Shown piece after piece: positions 9,763 through 17,209 of a DNA stretch of 64,000 nt. The notes beneath the pieces were generated by a model. It searched no databases. It was not told where the DNA came from and was given only the letters and a program-made list of their open reading frames with translations. Location of the stretch: contig NZ_CP023004.1 of the NCBI RefSeq assembly GCF_003096195.1, positions 2,088,501 through 2,152,500 of the forward strand, given 5' to 3'. The translations under genes and the position numbers were made by a program. Each line of letters begins with the position of its first letter. Within the stretch, counting starts at the first letter, position 1. This stretch comes from Ereboglobus luteus. GTDB taxonomy: Bacteria; Verrucomicrobiota; Verrucomicrobiia; Opitutales; Opitutaceae.

Positions 9763-10512
9763 ATGCGCCGCTTTTTTTCGCCAGACACCCCGGAGCTGAT
9801 GGACGTCACGCAAAGCGGCGACGCGACTGCGCTTGAGAAGGATCTCGACGATCTCGAAAGCCTGAACGCCCGGTTTGGCGGGCACGAAATCATCCAGCAG
9901 TTTCTGCCACTTTGGCTGGGCGCGCCTGAAGCTGACTCCGGGGCGCCAATCGAATACCGCTTGCTCGACCTTGCCACGGCATCGGGCGACATTCCGCGCA
10001 TGATCGTCGACTGGGCGCGCGCGCGCGGCATCAAGGCGCGGATCGACGCGGTGGATTTTAACCCGCTCACAATCGGCATCGCGCGCAAGCGGAGCACGGC
10101 GTATCCGGAAATCAACTACATCGAGGCCGACATCCTAAAGTTCGAGCCAGGCGCCGGCGCGTATGATGTCGTGATCTGTTCCCAGGCGTTGCACCACTTC
10201 AGCGAGGACGACGCCGTGCGCGTGCTCCGGCTTTGCCGCGAAGCGTCGCGAGGGCGCGTGCTTGTTTCGGACTTGCTGCGTTGCTGGAAGGGGCGTTTTG
10301 CGATCTGGCTGCTCACGGCGACGGTTTACCGCCGCGCCATGATGAAATATGATTCGCGACTGTCGGTGCGCCGCGCGTTCACGGAAAACGAAATTTGCGA
10401 ACTCGCGCGCCGCGCCGGTTGGAGTCAATTTGAGCATCGAACTTACTTTCCCGTCCGTCAGGCATTCTGGATGCACGGCGCGCGGGCCCTCCAGAAACCT
10501 TTCAGCGCATGA
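9763..10512 (+). CDS. Class I SAM-dependent methyltransferase
   Basis: 249 residues from the ATG at 9763 (a TTG five codons upstream is the alternative). Motif I appears as LLDLATASGDIPRMIV, the acidic end of beta-2 as IDAVDFNP, then YIEADILKFE and YDVVICSQALHHF (post-motif I and motif II). The layout resembles UbiE/Coq5-like small-molecule methyltransferases, and the C-terminal part (IWLLTATVYRRAMM) could sit near a membrane. It overlaps the next gene by 4 bp (ATGA), coupling it to a REC/kinase hybrid. The substrate is unknown. Confidence 0.83.
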   Translation: MRRFFSPDTPELMDVTQSGDATALEKDLDDLESLNARFGGHEIIQQFLPLWLGAPEADSGAPIEYRLLDLATASGDIPRMIVDWARARGIKARIDAVDFNPLTIGIARKRSTAYPEINYIEADILKFEPGAGAYDVVICSQALHHFSEDDAVRVLRLCREASRGRVLVSDLLRCWKGRFAIWLLTATVYRRAMMKYDSRLSVRRAFTENEICELARRAGWSQFEHRTYFPVRQAFWMHGARALQKPFSA

Positions 10513-11645
10513 ATTCTTTTACCCGTGAAAAAATCCTCGTTGTCGACGACCAGCCGGTCAACGTCCAGCTGCTCAAGCGCAAGCTCGAGCGCGAGGGGCT
10601 GCAGGTGGCGACCGCCCATTCCGGGCAGGAGGCGCTTGATGTGGTGGCGCGGGCGCGACCCTCGTTGATTTTGCTCGATGTCATGATGCCCGACATGGAC
10701 GGCATCGAGGTCTGCCGGCGCTTGCAGGCGGCGGAATGCACGCGCGCCATCCCCGTTATTTTTGTCACGGCGCGCGGGGCGCGCGAACACAAGATCGAGG
10801 GGCTTTCGATGGGCGCGGTCGATTACATCACAAAGCCGGTTGACCTCGACGAGATGGTGGCGCGCGTGCGCACCCAACTGCGCCTCATCAGCATAAACCG
10901 CGAGATGGCTGATTTGCAAAAGCGCCTGGCCGAGGCGCGGCGCGCGGCGTTGATCGGCGCGGTTACGCAGGGCATCGAGCACAACCTGAACAACATGCTC
11001 GCCGTGGTGCTCGGCTACGTCGATTTGATGAAGCTCCAGTATAACAGGCCGGAGCTCGTCAAGAGCAACGCGACCAATGTCGAGAGCGCGGTGAAGCGCA
11101 TTGCCGGTGTGATCAAACAGCTCAACCAACTTGTTGTGAGGACGCGTCCGCCGGTGACCCGTGTTTCCCTGCAAACGCTCATCGGAAACAGTATCGCGCG
11201 TTATCAGGACGCGTTTGGCATCACCGCTCCCGTGGCCGTTTCGAATCCGCTGGGCGAGATGGAGGTCGATGTGCACGTGGAATCGTTCGAGGATATTTTG
11301 GGCAAGCTGCTGATCAACGCGTGGGAAAGTTACGGGTTTCCCGGCGCGGACGTTGATGGCGCGAGTGCGCGCCCGATCACGCTTACCGTCAGCCCGGCAA
11401 AGCTGGCGCAAGGAGGGGATGCGTTCCGGATCAGTGTCGAGGATCAGGGGCGGGGCATTTCGCCGGAAATCCGCGACCACATGTTCGAGCCTTTTGTAAG
11501 CACGAAACAAAATGTCGGCGTGGGCATGGGCCTGAGTATTGCGCGGCATACTTTGCGCACGCTTGGCGGCGACTTGATCATGAGTGACCGCGAGGGCGGC
11601 GGCACCGTGGCGACGCTCATCTGCCCCGTCAGGCAGGAGGAATGA
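10509..11645 (+). CDS. Response-regulator/histidine-kinase hybrid
   Basis: 378 residues. The N-terminal REC domain (about 8-122) has the acidic pair in ILVVDDQP, the phospho-acceptor Asp57 in LILLDVMMPDMDG and the conserved Lys in DYITKPVD. A helical linker leads to a dimerisation/H-box segment IGAVTQGIEHNLNNMLAVVLGY with His158, then a HATPase_c domain (LLINAWESYG; VEDQGRGISPEIRDHMFEPF; GVGMGLSIARHTL). It lacks any membrane segment, so it is a soluble kinase with its receiver at the front. The EHNLNN H-box belongs to the atypical HisKA group found in REC-first kinases. Translationally coupled to the methyltransferase. Confidence 0.9.
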   Translation: MNSFTREKILVVDDQPVNVQLLKRKLEREGLQVATAHSGQEALDVVARARPSLILLDVMMPDMDGIEVCRRLQAAECTRAIPVIFVTARGAREHKIEGLSMGAVDYITKPVDLDEMVARVRTQLRLISINREMADLQKRLAEARRAALIGAVTQGIEHNLNNMLAVVLGYVDLMKLQYNRPELVKSNATNVESAVKRIAGVIKQLNQLVVRTRPPVTRVSLQTLIGNSIARYQDAFGITAPVAVSNPLGEMEVDVHVESFEDILGKLLINAWESYGFPGADVDGASARPITLTVSPAKLAQGGDAFRISVEDQGRGISPEIRDHMFEPFVSTKQNVGVGMGLSIARHTLRTLGGDLIMSDREGGGTVATLICPVRQEE

Positions 11646-11827
11646 TTGGGGCTTGCGGGGTGGGGCGCGCTCGCCGGGCGCGCAGAGAATTACGGAAGAT
11701 GTGTGGCAGGCGCAAAACGCGGTGGTTTCGGTGAAACCGCCGCCACCCGTTTGCCCGTGATAAACAACTGTGAAATCCGCCACTATTTGCGGTTGTTTTT
11801 GTGGAGCGGCCTTACAAGTTTGCGCGC

Positions 11828-12148
11828 ATGGCATTAAATCAAGGCGAACAGCAGCTTCACGATTACATACGGGCAAACCCCGAGGAAAAATCCTACTGGG
11901 AGCAAAAGGTTCGCAGTGTGGCAGCCTCGCAGCCCGATGATTATCTGGCGGCGGAAGCCTTGGGCAGGGAATTGCGCGCCTATCTTATCGAACGCGCCCG
12001 CGTGGTGAGGCAGCTGGAGGATGTTTCGACCGGCATGAGCATGCGCAATCTGGCGGAATACTTGATACTCATCTGGACTGATCCGCGGCCGAAGAAGAAA
12101 AAAGCCGGGGATCAGTTCACTTTGTGGCGCGACGACGCTCAGTTTTAG
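11828..12148 (+). CDS. Small conserved-looking hypothetical protein
   Basis: 106 residues starting MALNQGEQQLHDYIRANP. Highly charged, mostly predicted helical, no signal or membrane segment. The middle has YLAAEALGRELRAYLIERARVV and a basic PRPKKKKAGDQ stretch near the C-terminus. I do not recognise the family. Coding is supported by GC-skewed third positions and an ATG following a spacer that contains a GC-rich hairpin. It is the last gene before the repeat array. Confidence 0.6.
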   Translation: MALNQGEQQLHDYIRANPEEKSYWEQKVRSVAASQPDDYLAAEALGRELRAYLIERARVVRQLEDVSTGMSMRNLAEYLILIWTDPRPKKKKAGDQFTLWRDDAQF

Positions 12149-12310
12149 TTTAAAAACTATGTTAAACTCATGCGCGGGGCGCGGGCGAATTGAGTATTTG
12201 AGCGATTCGAGTCATCGATCAAATCGAAAAATATGATTCTGTAATTTGTTTATTTTAATGTAGTTAAATGCAGTTTTTGGCTTCTTCTTTTAAGATTTTT
12301 GTCGAGCCAT
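12149..12310. other. AT-rich leader of the repeat array, no gene seen
   Basis: A noticeably AT-rich stretch between the small hypothetical gene and the first array unit. No ORF, terminator or known RNA is visible; it may carry the promoter of the first array copy. Confidence 0.4.
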
Positions 12311-12326
12311 TCAAACGGTCGTTTGA
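12311..12326. promoter_or_regulatory. Dyad element upstream of array copy 1
   Basis: TCAAACGGTCGTTTGA, 7-bp arms around 2 bp. The pattern TCAAAC-N4-GTTTGA recurs before every array copy, about 50 bp upstream of the conserved core here. It could be an operator. It overlaps a weak -35-like TTTGAT. Confidence 0.5.
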
Positions 12327-12375
12327 TTTTTTTGAAAAAGTGTCGGATTATTTTTGAAACATTTCGCGGGTAACC

Positions 12376-12487
12376 GCGTCTTACTCTGCGTAGGTAGTTC
12401 AGATTTCTCCCGCATAGCGGGAGATTTGGGGTAACAAAGAAAGCAATGGGCGGTCCGCTTAGGGGTAGGCGGGCCGCCCTCTTTTTT
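12376..12487 (+). ncRNA. Candidate small RNA, array copy 1
   Basis: A 112-nt conserved core starting GCGTCTTACTCTGCG. Internal hairpin CTCCCGCATAGCGGGAG (12407-12423), an outer UUACUC/GGGUAA pairing around it, and a 3' intrinsic terminator: stem GGGCGGTCCGC / GCGGGCCGCCC, a 10-nt loop, then T6 ending at 12487. This copy has one extra G-C pair in the terminator stem compared with copies 2 and 3; both strands of the stem change together, which argues for selection on RNA structure. No ORF. Direction is fixed by the T-run. It matches no RNA family I know. Confidence 0.65.
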
Positions 12488-12519
12488 GCCTGTTATCAGT
12501 GATAGCCTGACAAAGGTGT

Positions 12520-12535
12520 TCAAACGTGTGTTTGA
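12520..12535. promoter_or_regulatory. Dyad element upstream of array copy 2
   Basis: TCAAACGTGTGTTTGA, same TCAAAC-N4-GTTTGA pattern. A further GTTTGAG half-site follows at 12543-12549 and could double as a -35; TAATTT lies 17 bp further on as a possible -10. All promoter calls here are by eye. Confidence 0.5.
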
Positions 12536-12596
12536 GACGACTGTTTGAGGCTGCGAAAAAAATCTTTAATTTTTTTGAATCCTTTTTGGAGTGACG

Positions 12597-12707
12597 GCGT
12601 CTTACTCTGCGTAGGTAGTTCAGCTTTCTCCCGCATAGCGGGAGATTTGGGGTAACAAAGAAAGCAATGGCGGTCCGCTTAGGGGTAGGCGGACCGCCTC
12701 TTTTTTT
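12597..12707 (+). ncRNA. Candidate small RNA, array copy 2
   Basis: A 111-nt core nearly identical to copy 1 (CAGC instead of CAGA before the TTTCTCCC hairpin). The terminator stem GGCGGTCCGC / GCGGACCGCC is perfectly paired with T7 ending at 12707. The 5' hairpin, the TTTGGGGTAACAAAG linker and the TTAGGGGTAG loop are all preserved. The preceding spacer from 12488 is almost the same as that before copy 3, so copies 2 and 3 are the most recent duplication. Confidence 0.65.
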
Positions 12708-12739
12708 GCCTGTTATCAGTGATAGCCTGACAAAGGTGT

Positions 12740-12755
12740 TCAAACGCGTGTTTGA
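12740..12755. promoter_or_regulatory. Dyad element upstream of array copy 3
   Basis: TCAAACGCGTGTTTGA, differing from the copy 2 site only in the central N4, 61 bp before the core of copy 3. Confidence 0.5.
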
Positions 12756-12815
12756 GACGACTGTTTGAGGCTGCGAAAAAATCTTTAATTTTTTTGAATC
12801 CTTTTTGAAGTGACG

Positions 12816-12926
12816 GCGTCTTACTCTGCGTAGGTAGTTCAGATTTCTCCCGCATAGCGGGAGATTTGGGGTAACAAAGAAAGCAATGGCGGTCCGCTTA
12901 GGGGTAGGCGGGCCGCCTCTTTTTTT
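12816..12926 (+). ncRNA. Candidate small RNA, array copy 3
   Basis: A 111-nt core with the same hairpin and terminator. The terminator stem is GGCGGTCCGC / GCGGGCCGCC with a G-U pair where copy 2 has A-U, again keeping pairing. T7 ends at 12926. After it the repeat stops, and the phoH-like gene starts 68 bp downstream. A minus-strand ORF across the array (12459-13031) is just the repeats translated. Confidence 0.65.
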
Positions 12927-12994
12927 GAAAAGTGAATTCCGCGTTCGACAAATGCGCGCACCTGTGCTGACTTGTTCACATCTTATCCACACCA

Positions 12995-14590
12995 ATGGAA
13001 AGCCTGAGCCGGGCGAAAGCCCCAAAATCACAGTTGCTCAAGGAGCCCAAGACGAGGGCTAAGACCTTCGTTTTGGATACCAACGTCCTCCTGCACGATC
13101 CACAGTCGATCTTCAAGTTTGAGGACAACAACCTCGTCATTCCCGTGGAGGTTTTGGAGGAACTGGACACCATCAAGACTGAACAATCGACCGAGCGCGG
13201 GCGCAATGCGCGCCGTGTTCATCGAATCCTGCAGGAGTTGCTGCCGGATGCGCATTCGATGGACGAGGGCGTGCGATTGCGAAACGGAGGCTCGTTGTCC
13301 GTGATCATAAACCACTACATGGTCGACCAGCACTTTGCGGGGGCGAATCCGGCGATGCTGCGCTTGCAGGCCGTGCTTCCCGACTTGTCCAAGAAGGACA
13401 ACCGAATCATCGCCTGCGCGCTGTATGTGCAGGAGCAGTTTCCGCCGCCCGTGATCCTTGTGACGAAGGACGTGAACGTGCAGCTCAAGGCGCGCGCCGT
13501 CGGACTGGAGTCGCAGGATTATCTCAACGACAAGGTGCCCGAGGCCCTCGCCGAGGCGCGCGAGGACGCATATCGCGAGATCCCCGTCACCATTTATGAA
13601 ATGCAGCGGTTCTGCTCGGAGGGCCGTTTCGATTTGGGTGCCGAGGCGTCGCGCGGACTCGCCCTCAACGACTATGTGCTGCTGCGTTCCGAGGTGGACA
13701 AAACCATGCCCGCGCGCGTGGCGGGTGTGGAGGCCGACGGCTCGTGCACGGTCGGGCGCCTGCGCATTCCCGAAAGCGTGCGCGCGCCCGGCGGCATTCC
13801 AATCCGCCCGCGCAATCTCGAACAACAGTTTCTCATGGACGCGCTGCTTGATGATTCGGTCTCGGTTGTCACCTGCTTCGGCAAGGCGGGCACCGGCAAG
13901 ACGCTGCTTTCAATCGCGTGCGCGCTGCATCAAACGCAGGACGCCTGCTCGCGCTACGACGGCGTCTCGATTTCGCGTCCCGTGATTGCGGTCGGCAAGG
14001 AGATCGGGTTTCTGCCCGGCGACCTTGAGGAAAAAATGAAACCGTGGCTCCAGCCGTATTTCGACGCGCTCGAAGTGCTCATCCCCTCGAAGCCGCCGAA
14101 GGATCCGCAGTTTGCGGTGAAAAAAGTCTCTAAGAAAAAGAAGGCGAAGCACGACGCCCGCGCCCACGCGATGGAGATGTCACCTGTGGCGCAGACCGCG
14201 GGCGCTTCCGCCGGCGGAAATGGAAATGGCGGCGGCGCGACCGCCGGAATGATAAAACCCTACGAACGCCTGATTCGCAACGGCATGGTTGAAATCGAGG
14301 CGCTGTGCTTCATTCGCGGGCGTTCGATTGCGCGGCGCTTTTTCATATTGGACGAGGCGCAGCAACTCACGCCGCACGAAGTGAAAACGGTGATCACCCG
14401 CATTGCGGAAGGATCTAAAATCGTGCTCATCGGCGATCCGGCGCAGATTGACAACCCGTATGTGGATTCGCGCAGCAACGGCCTTGTCTATTGTCACAAC
14501 CGGATGCGCGGCCAGTCGCTCGCCGCGCACGTGACGCTGACCAAGGGCGAGCGATCCAAGCTCGCGGAGCTGGCGGCGGATTTATTGTGA
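12995..14590 (+). CDS. PIN-PhoH fusion ATPase/ribonuclease
   Basis: 531 residues. The N-terminal PIN-like nuclease domain starts KTFVLDTNVLLHDP (catalytic Asp) and includes VIPVEVLEELDTIK and later NRIIACALYVQEQ. The C-terminal PhoH domain has Walker A FGKAGTGKT, RPVIAVGKEIGFLPGDLEEKM, Walker B-like FFILDEAQQLTPHE and GDPAQIDNPYVD. Between GFLPG and the Walker B region is a lysine- and glycine-rich insertion (KKVSKKKKAKHD... SAGGNGNGGG). This is the PhoH2/YlaK-type architecture linked to RNA unwinding and cleavage. It follows the small-RNA-like array directly; any link is only suggested by position. Confidence 0.92.
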   Translation: MESLSRAKAPKSQLLKEPKTRAKTFVLDTNVLLHDPQSIFKFEDNNLVIPVEVLEELDTIKTEQSTERGRNARRVHRILQELLPDAHSMDEGVRLRNGGSLSVIINHYMVDQHFAGANPAMLRLQAVLPDLSKKDNRIIACALYVQEQFPPPVILVTKDVNVQLKARAVGLESQDYLNDKVPEALAEAREDAYREIPVTIYEMQRFCSEGRFDLGAEASRGLALNDYVLLRSEVDKTMPARVAGVEADGSCTVGRLRIPESVRAPGGIPIRPRNLEQQFLMDALLDDSVSVVTCFGKAGTGKTLLSIACALHQTQDACSRYDGVSISRPVIAVGKEIGFLPGDLEEKMKPWLQPYFDALEVLIPSKPPKDPQFAVKKVSKKKKAKHDARAHAMEMSPVAQTAGASAGGNGNGGGATAGMIKPYERLIRNGMVEIEALCFIRGRSIARRFFILDEAQQLTPHEVKTVITRIAEGSKIVLIGDPAQIDNPYVDSRSNGLVYCHNRMRGQSLAAHVTLTKGERSKLAELAADLL

Positions 14591-14723
14591 AGCAGGGCGG
14601 TGTTTGCGCCGGATACGCGAGGCCGCTGTGCCTCCACGCAGATTCTTGTGTCGCCATTCGCACAAACGCGCCAAAGCATTGTCGAAAAGCAATTCAGCCG
14701 CCGTGAGCAAAACCATATCCTCG

Positions 14724-15053
14724 ATGAAAACGAAAAAACTGACCAGCCCGGACTATGTTTCGTTCGTCGCGGATTTGAAGTTACGCATCGTCACGGCCCG
14801 CCTCGGCGCGGCGCGCGCTGTGAACAGCGAGTTGATCCTGCTTTATTGGGATATCGGAAGGGCAATTGTCGAAAAGCAGCGCATTGCAAAATGGGGCGAT
14901 TCCGTGGTTGAGCAACTTGCTGCCGATCTCCGCCGCGAGTTTCCAGACATGCGTGGATTTTCGACGGCAAACATCTGGCGCATGCGGCAGCTTTACGAGA
15001 TTCATACGCAGCCTGAATTTCTCGCACAAGTTGCACGAGAAATGAAAAATTGA
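14724..15053 (+). CDS. DUF1016 (YhcG) N-terminal domain only, probably truncated
   Basis: 109 residues: MKTKKLTSPDYVSFVADLKL, LLYWDIGRAIVEKQ, WGDSVVEQLAADLRREFPDM, GFSTANIWRMRQLYE. This matches the N-terminal half of YhcG-like proteins, which normally continue to a PD-(D/E)XK nuclease domain (about 340 residues in all). Here a stop follows REMKN and no nuclease half is found downstream. It may be a remnant or a stand-alone domain. Composition is less GC-rich than its flanks, suggesting transfer. YhcG-type proteins often occur in defence and mobile loci. Confidence 0.7.
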   Translation: MKTKKLTSPDYVSFVADLKLRIVTARLGAARAVNSELILLYWDIGRAIVEKQRIAKWGDSVVEQLAADLRREFPDMRGFSTANIWRMRQLYEIHTQPEFLAQVAREMKN

Positions 15054-15098
15054 TGGGCTGCGAAAAAACGAATCTAAACAAATCCGCAAAACGTCGTC

Positions 15099-15509
15099 GT
15101 GCCTAAAAACTCCAAACATATTACCAAGCAGCTTTATGACGAGATTCTCCGTCGATTCCCAGAAATCCATCATTATGTCACCGATGGAGACGAAGAGTTA
15201 CCATATTCAATGGTGGGATACATTGCTCGCTGGTTGAAAGACTTGGGTCCAAAAGCAATTTCACCGAACATCATCAAACGCCTTCAAGATTTCACACATT
15301 GGTGCGAATCCCTACCATTCGGACAAACTGCGGAAGATGACATTGATACCATTCTCATGGTGGCACTCTACGAGGAACTGTTCGACATGAATCACACACG
15401 CGCCCTCTTGCCAAAACTCATGCACAAGGAAGAATTCGTATTGAATGCAGATTACTTAAAAAATTGGGTTGGCGAGGATAACTACAACGCAGCATTGAAA
15501 TATTTTTAG
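15099..15509 (+). CDS. Small acidic protein, possibly DUF7674-like
   Basis: 136 residues from a GTG: MPKNSKHITKQLYDEILRRF, IHHYVTDGDEELPYSMVGYI, DDIDTILMVALYEELFD. Mostly helical, no signal or membrane segment. It resembles small stand-alone proteins of the DUF7674 kind (from memory, not searched), which look like immunity or accessory proteins. It is clearly AT-richer than neighbouring genes and, with the DUF1016 fragment, forms a small islet that looks foreign. Function unknown. Confidence 0.65.
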   Translation: MPKNSKHITKQLYDEILRRFPEIHHYVTDGDEELPYSMVGYIARWLKDLGPKAISPNIIKRLQDFTHWCESLPFGQTAEDDIDTILMVALYEELFDMNHTRALLPKLMHKEEFVLNADYLKNWVGEDNYNAALKYF

Positions 15510-15543
15510 CGAACATAAGTTTTTCATTAACGGAATCTCCATC

Positions 15544-16638
15544 GTGAGCAAAAACACCAAACACCAAACTCCAAACTCCAAACAACGCGCCGACTCCTCC
15601 GCGGCAGCGACACCCGCCGCCCTCGGTTTCCGCATGCCCGCCGAGTGGGAGCCGCAGGATGCAGTCTGGCTTTCGTGGCCGCACAAGCGCGCGTCGTGGC
15701 CCGGACAATTCCGGCCCATCCCCTACGTCTTTGCGCAAATCGTCGCGCTCATCAGCTATCGCGAAAACGTCCGCATCAATTGCGCCGCCGCGCTCCAGCC
15801 GCGCGCGAAAAAACTCTGCGACCGCGCCGGAGCCGACATGTCGCGCGTGTTCTTCTACAATCACCCGACCAATGACGCGTGGTGCCGCGATCACGGGCCG
15901 ATCTTTGTGAAAAACGACCGCACGGGCGAAGTTGCCGTCACCGACTGGATGCACAACGCCTGGGGCGGCAAATATCCGCCCTACGATCTCGACAACACCA
16001 TCCCGCCGCTCGTCGCGAGAAAACTCAAGATGCGCCGCTTCGTAAAAAACGTCGTCCTCGAGGGTGGTTCGATTGATGTCAACGGCAAGGGCCTGCTCCT
16101 CACCAGCGAGCAATGCCTGCTCAACAAAAACCGCAACCCGCAACTCACGCGCGAACAGATCGAGCAAAACCTCCGCGACTACCTCGGCGTGAGCACGATC
16201 CTCTGGGTGGGCGACGGCATTGTCGGCGACGACACCGACGGACACATCGACGACATCACGCGTTTCTACAAACCCAACGGCTTCATCACCGTGGTCGAGC
16301 CAAACAAGCGCGACGCAAATCACGCCATCCTCGCGGAAAACACCGAGCGGCTGCGCTCCATGCGCACGCCGTCGGGCAAAAAGTTCGACATCGTTGAGTT
16401 GCCCATGCCGAAGCCCTTCGCGTTTCAAGGCCAGCGCGTCCCGGCGAGCTACGCGAATTTTCTCATCATAAACGACGCCGTGCTCGTGCCCACCTTCCGC
16501 CAGCCAAAGCGCGACGGCGCGGCGTGCGAAATCATCGCCGGTTGTTTCCCGGACCGCGAAATCGTCCCCGTCGATTGCTACGAGCTCATCTGGGGGCTCG
16601 GCACTTTGCATTGCATCTCACAACAACAGCCCGCCTGA
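15544..16638 (+). CDS. aguA: Agmatine deiminase / peptidylarginine deiminase family
   Basis: 364 residues. Converts agmatine to N-carbamoylputrescine in the putrescine pathway. The guanidino-modifying fold shows AEWEPQDAVWLSWPHKR, the catalytic Asp in NDAWCRDHGP, His in GDDTDGHIDDITRF and the nucleophilic Cys in GLGTLHCISQQQPA at the C-terminus. The first ~25 codons from the GTG at 15544 (SKNTKHQTPNSKQRADSS) come from a heptamer repeat and are not part of the enzyme fold. No aguB is adjacent. A protein-arginine deiminase role cannot be excluded. Confidence 0.9.
   Translation: MSKNTKHQTPNSKQRADSSAAATPAALGFRMPAEWEPQDAVWLSWPHKRASWPGQFRPIPYVFAQIVALISYRENVRINCAAALQPRAKKLCDRAGADMSRVFFYNHPTNDAWCRDHGPIFVKNDRTGEVAVTDWMHNAWGGKYPPYDLDNTIPPLVARKLKMRRFVKNVVLEGGSIDVNGKGLLLTSEQCLLNKNRNPQLTREQIEQNLRDYLGVSTILWVGDGIVGDDTDGHIDDITRFYKPNGFITVVEPNKRDANHAILAENTERLRSMRTPSGKKFDIVELPMPKPFAFQGQRVPASYANFLIINDAVLVPTFRQPKRDGAACEIIAGCFPDREIVPVDCYELIWGLGTLHCISQQQPA
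15551..15583. repeat. Heptamer tandem repeat inside the aguA 5' end
   Basis: 7-mers CACCAAA CACCAAA, then CTCCAAA twice. Single arm. It encodes the low-complexity KHQTPNSK stretch if the GTG start is used. Confidence 0.75.
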
Positions 16639-16673
16639 AAATTGCCCGTCACAAACCAACGCATAATTTTTAT

Positions 16674-17126
16674 ATGAAACAAATCAGCTTGTTACTCGCA
16701 ACGCTTGCGCTCCTTTTGGGCGCCGGCTGCAAATCCAATATCGCAAACCTTCGCGAGCACATCAATCCCACCTACCACGATGTGATTGTCGAAACTGACG
16801 AGGATACCGCGTTTGCCGCGGCCCGCACCGCGCTTGTCCAGATGGGCTACAAGATCACGAGCAGCGGGGTTGCGCAGAAAAAAATCGAGGCCATCAGCGC
16901 GATCAGTTCGGGCGACATGGGGCGCGCGGCGCGTCAGGTGAGCGCCAGTGTGCGCTTCGGAGTCGGGCCGGACAACACCACTGCGATCCAAATCCTCTTC
17001 ACCGAAATTCTGGAGGACAGCGGCAGAAATCGCGATGGCATGGCGACCAAGCAGCCGTTGCGGGAAAGCGGGCTTTACGGCGTGTTTGAGAAATACGTGA
17101 ACGAGGCGTTGACGGCCAAGAAGTGA
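16674..17126 (+). CDS. Small lipoprotein, DUF3568-like
   Basis: 150 residues with a lipoprotein signal: MKQISLLLATLALLLGAGC, lipobox LGAGC with Cys19. The mature part (TAFAAARTALVQMGYKITSS, VRFGVGPDNTTAIQILFTEI) has the alternating pattern of DUF3568-type envelope lipoproteins. Upstream spacing from aguA is 35 bp, so it may share its transcript; an intrinsic terminator follows immediately. Function unknown. Confidence 0.75.
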   Translation: MKQISLLLATLALLLGAGCKSNIANLREHINPTYHDVIVETDEDTAFAAARTALVQMGYKITSSGVAQKKIEAISAISSGDMGRAARQVSASVRFGVGPDNTTAIQILFTEILEDSGRNRDGMATKQPLRESGLYGVFEKYVNEALTAKK

Positions 17127-17130
17127 AAAC

Positions 17131-17165
17131 AAAAAAAGCGCGCCGGAAATTGGCGCGCTTTTTTG
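17131..17165. terminator. Bidirectional intrinsic terminator
   Basis: Stem AAGCGCGCC / GGCGCGCTT with a 7-nt loop, an A-run before and a T-run after. It sits between the convergent lipoprotein gene and sdhB and can serve both. Confidence 0.9.
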
Positions 17166-17209
17166 TTCGTTAGAAAAACAGGCGGACCTGGCGGTCCGCG
17201 CCGCGTTGC

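Larger units (their letters stand above)
12488..12926 (+). repeat. Two tandem copies of a 219-221-bp unit
   Basis: Core starts at 12376, 12597 and 12816 give periods of 221 and 219 bp. Units 2 and 3 consist of a 108-109-bp upstream part (TATCAGTGATA palindrome, dyad, A/T tracts) plus the core. The upstream part of copy 1 is much more diverged, so whole-unit duplication happened after copy 1 was in place. Confidence 0.9.

Noticed and set aside
7564-9885. 773-residue minus-strand ORF opposite folD and the SH3 protein
   Set aside because: Low-complexity composition with no domain; covers three real genes on the other strand.
11700-11765. Terminator after the REC/kinase gene
   Set aside because: The hairpin GGTGGTTTCGGTGAAACC is convincing but is not followed by a T-run, so it was not listed as a terminator.
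12376-12487. tRNA-like element (GGTAGTTCAG resembles a D-arm and a 17-nt hairpin follows)
   Set aside because: No T-arm, no acceptor stem, no CCA; the loop has no proper anticodon context.
12376-12926. CRISPR array
   Set aside because: Period about 220 bp, long conserved units, no unique spacers and no cas genes.
12459-13031. 190-residue minus-strand ORF with internal repeats
   Set aside because: It is the RNA array read as protein; the pattern follows the 220-bp DNA period, and the terminators point the other way.
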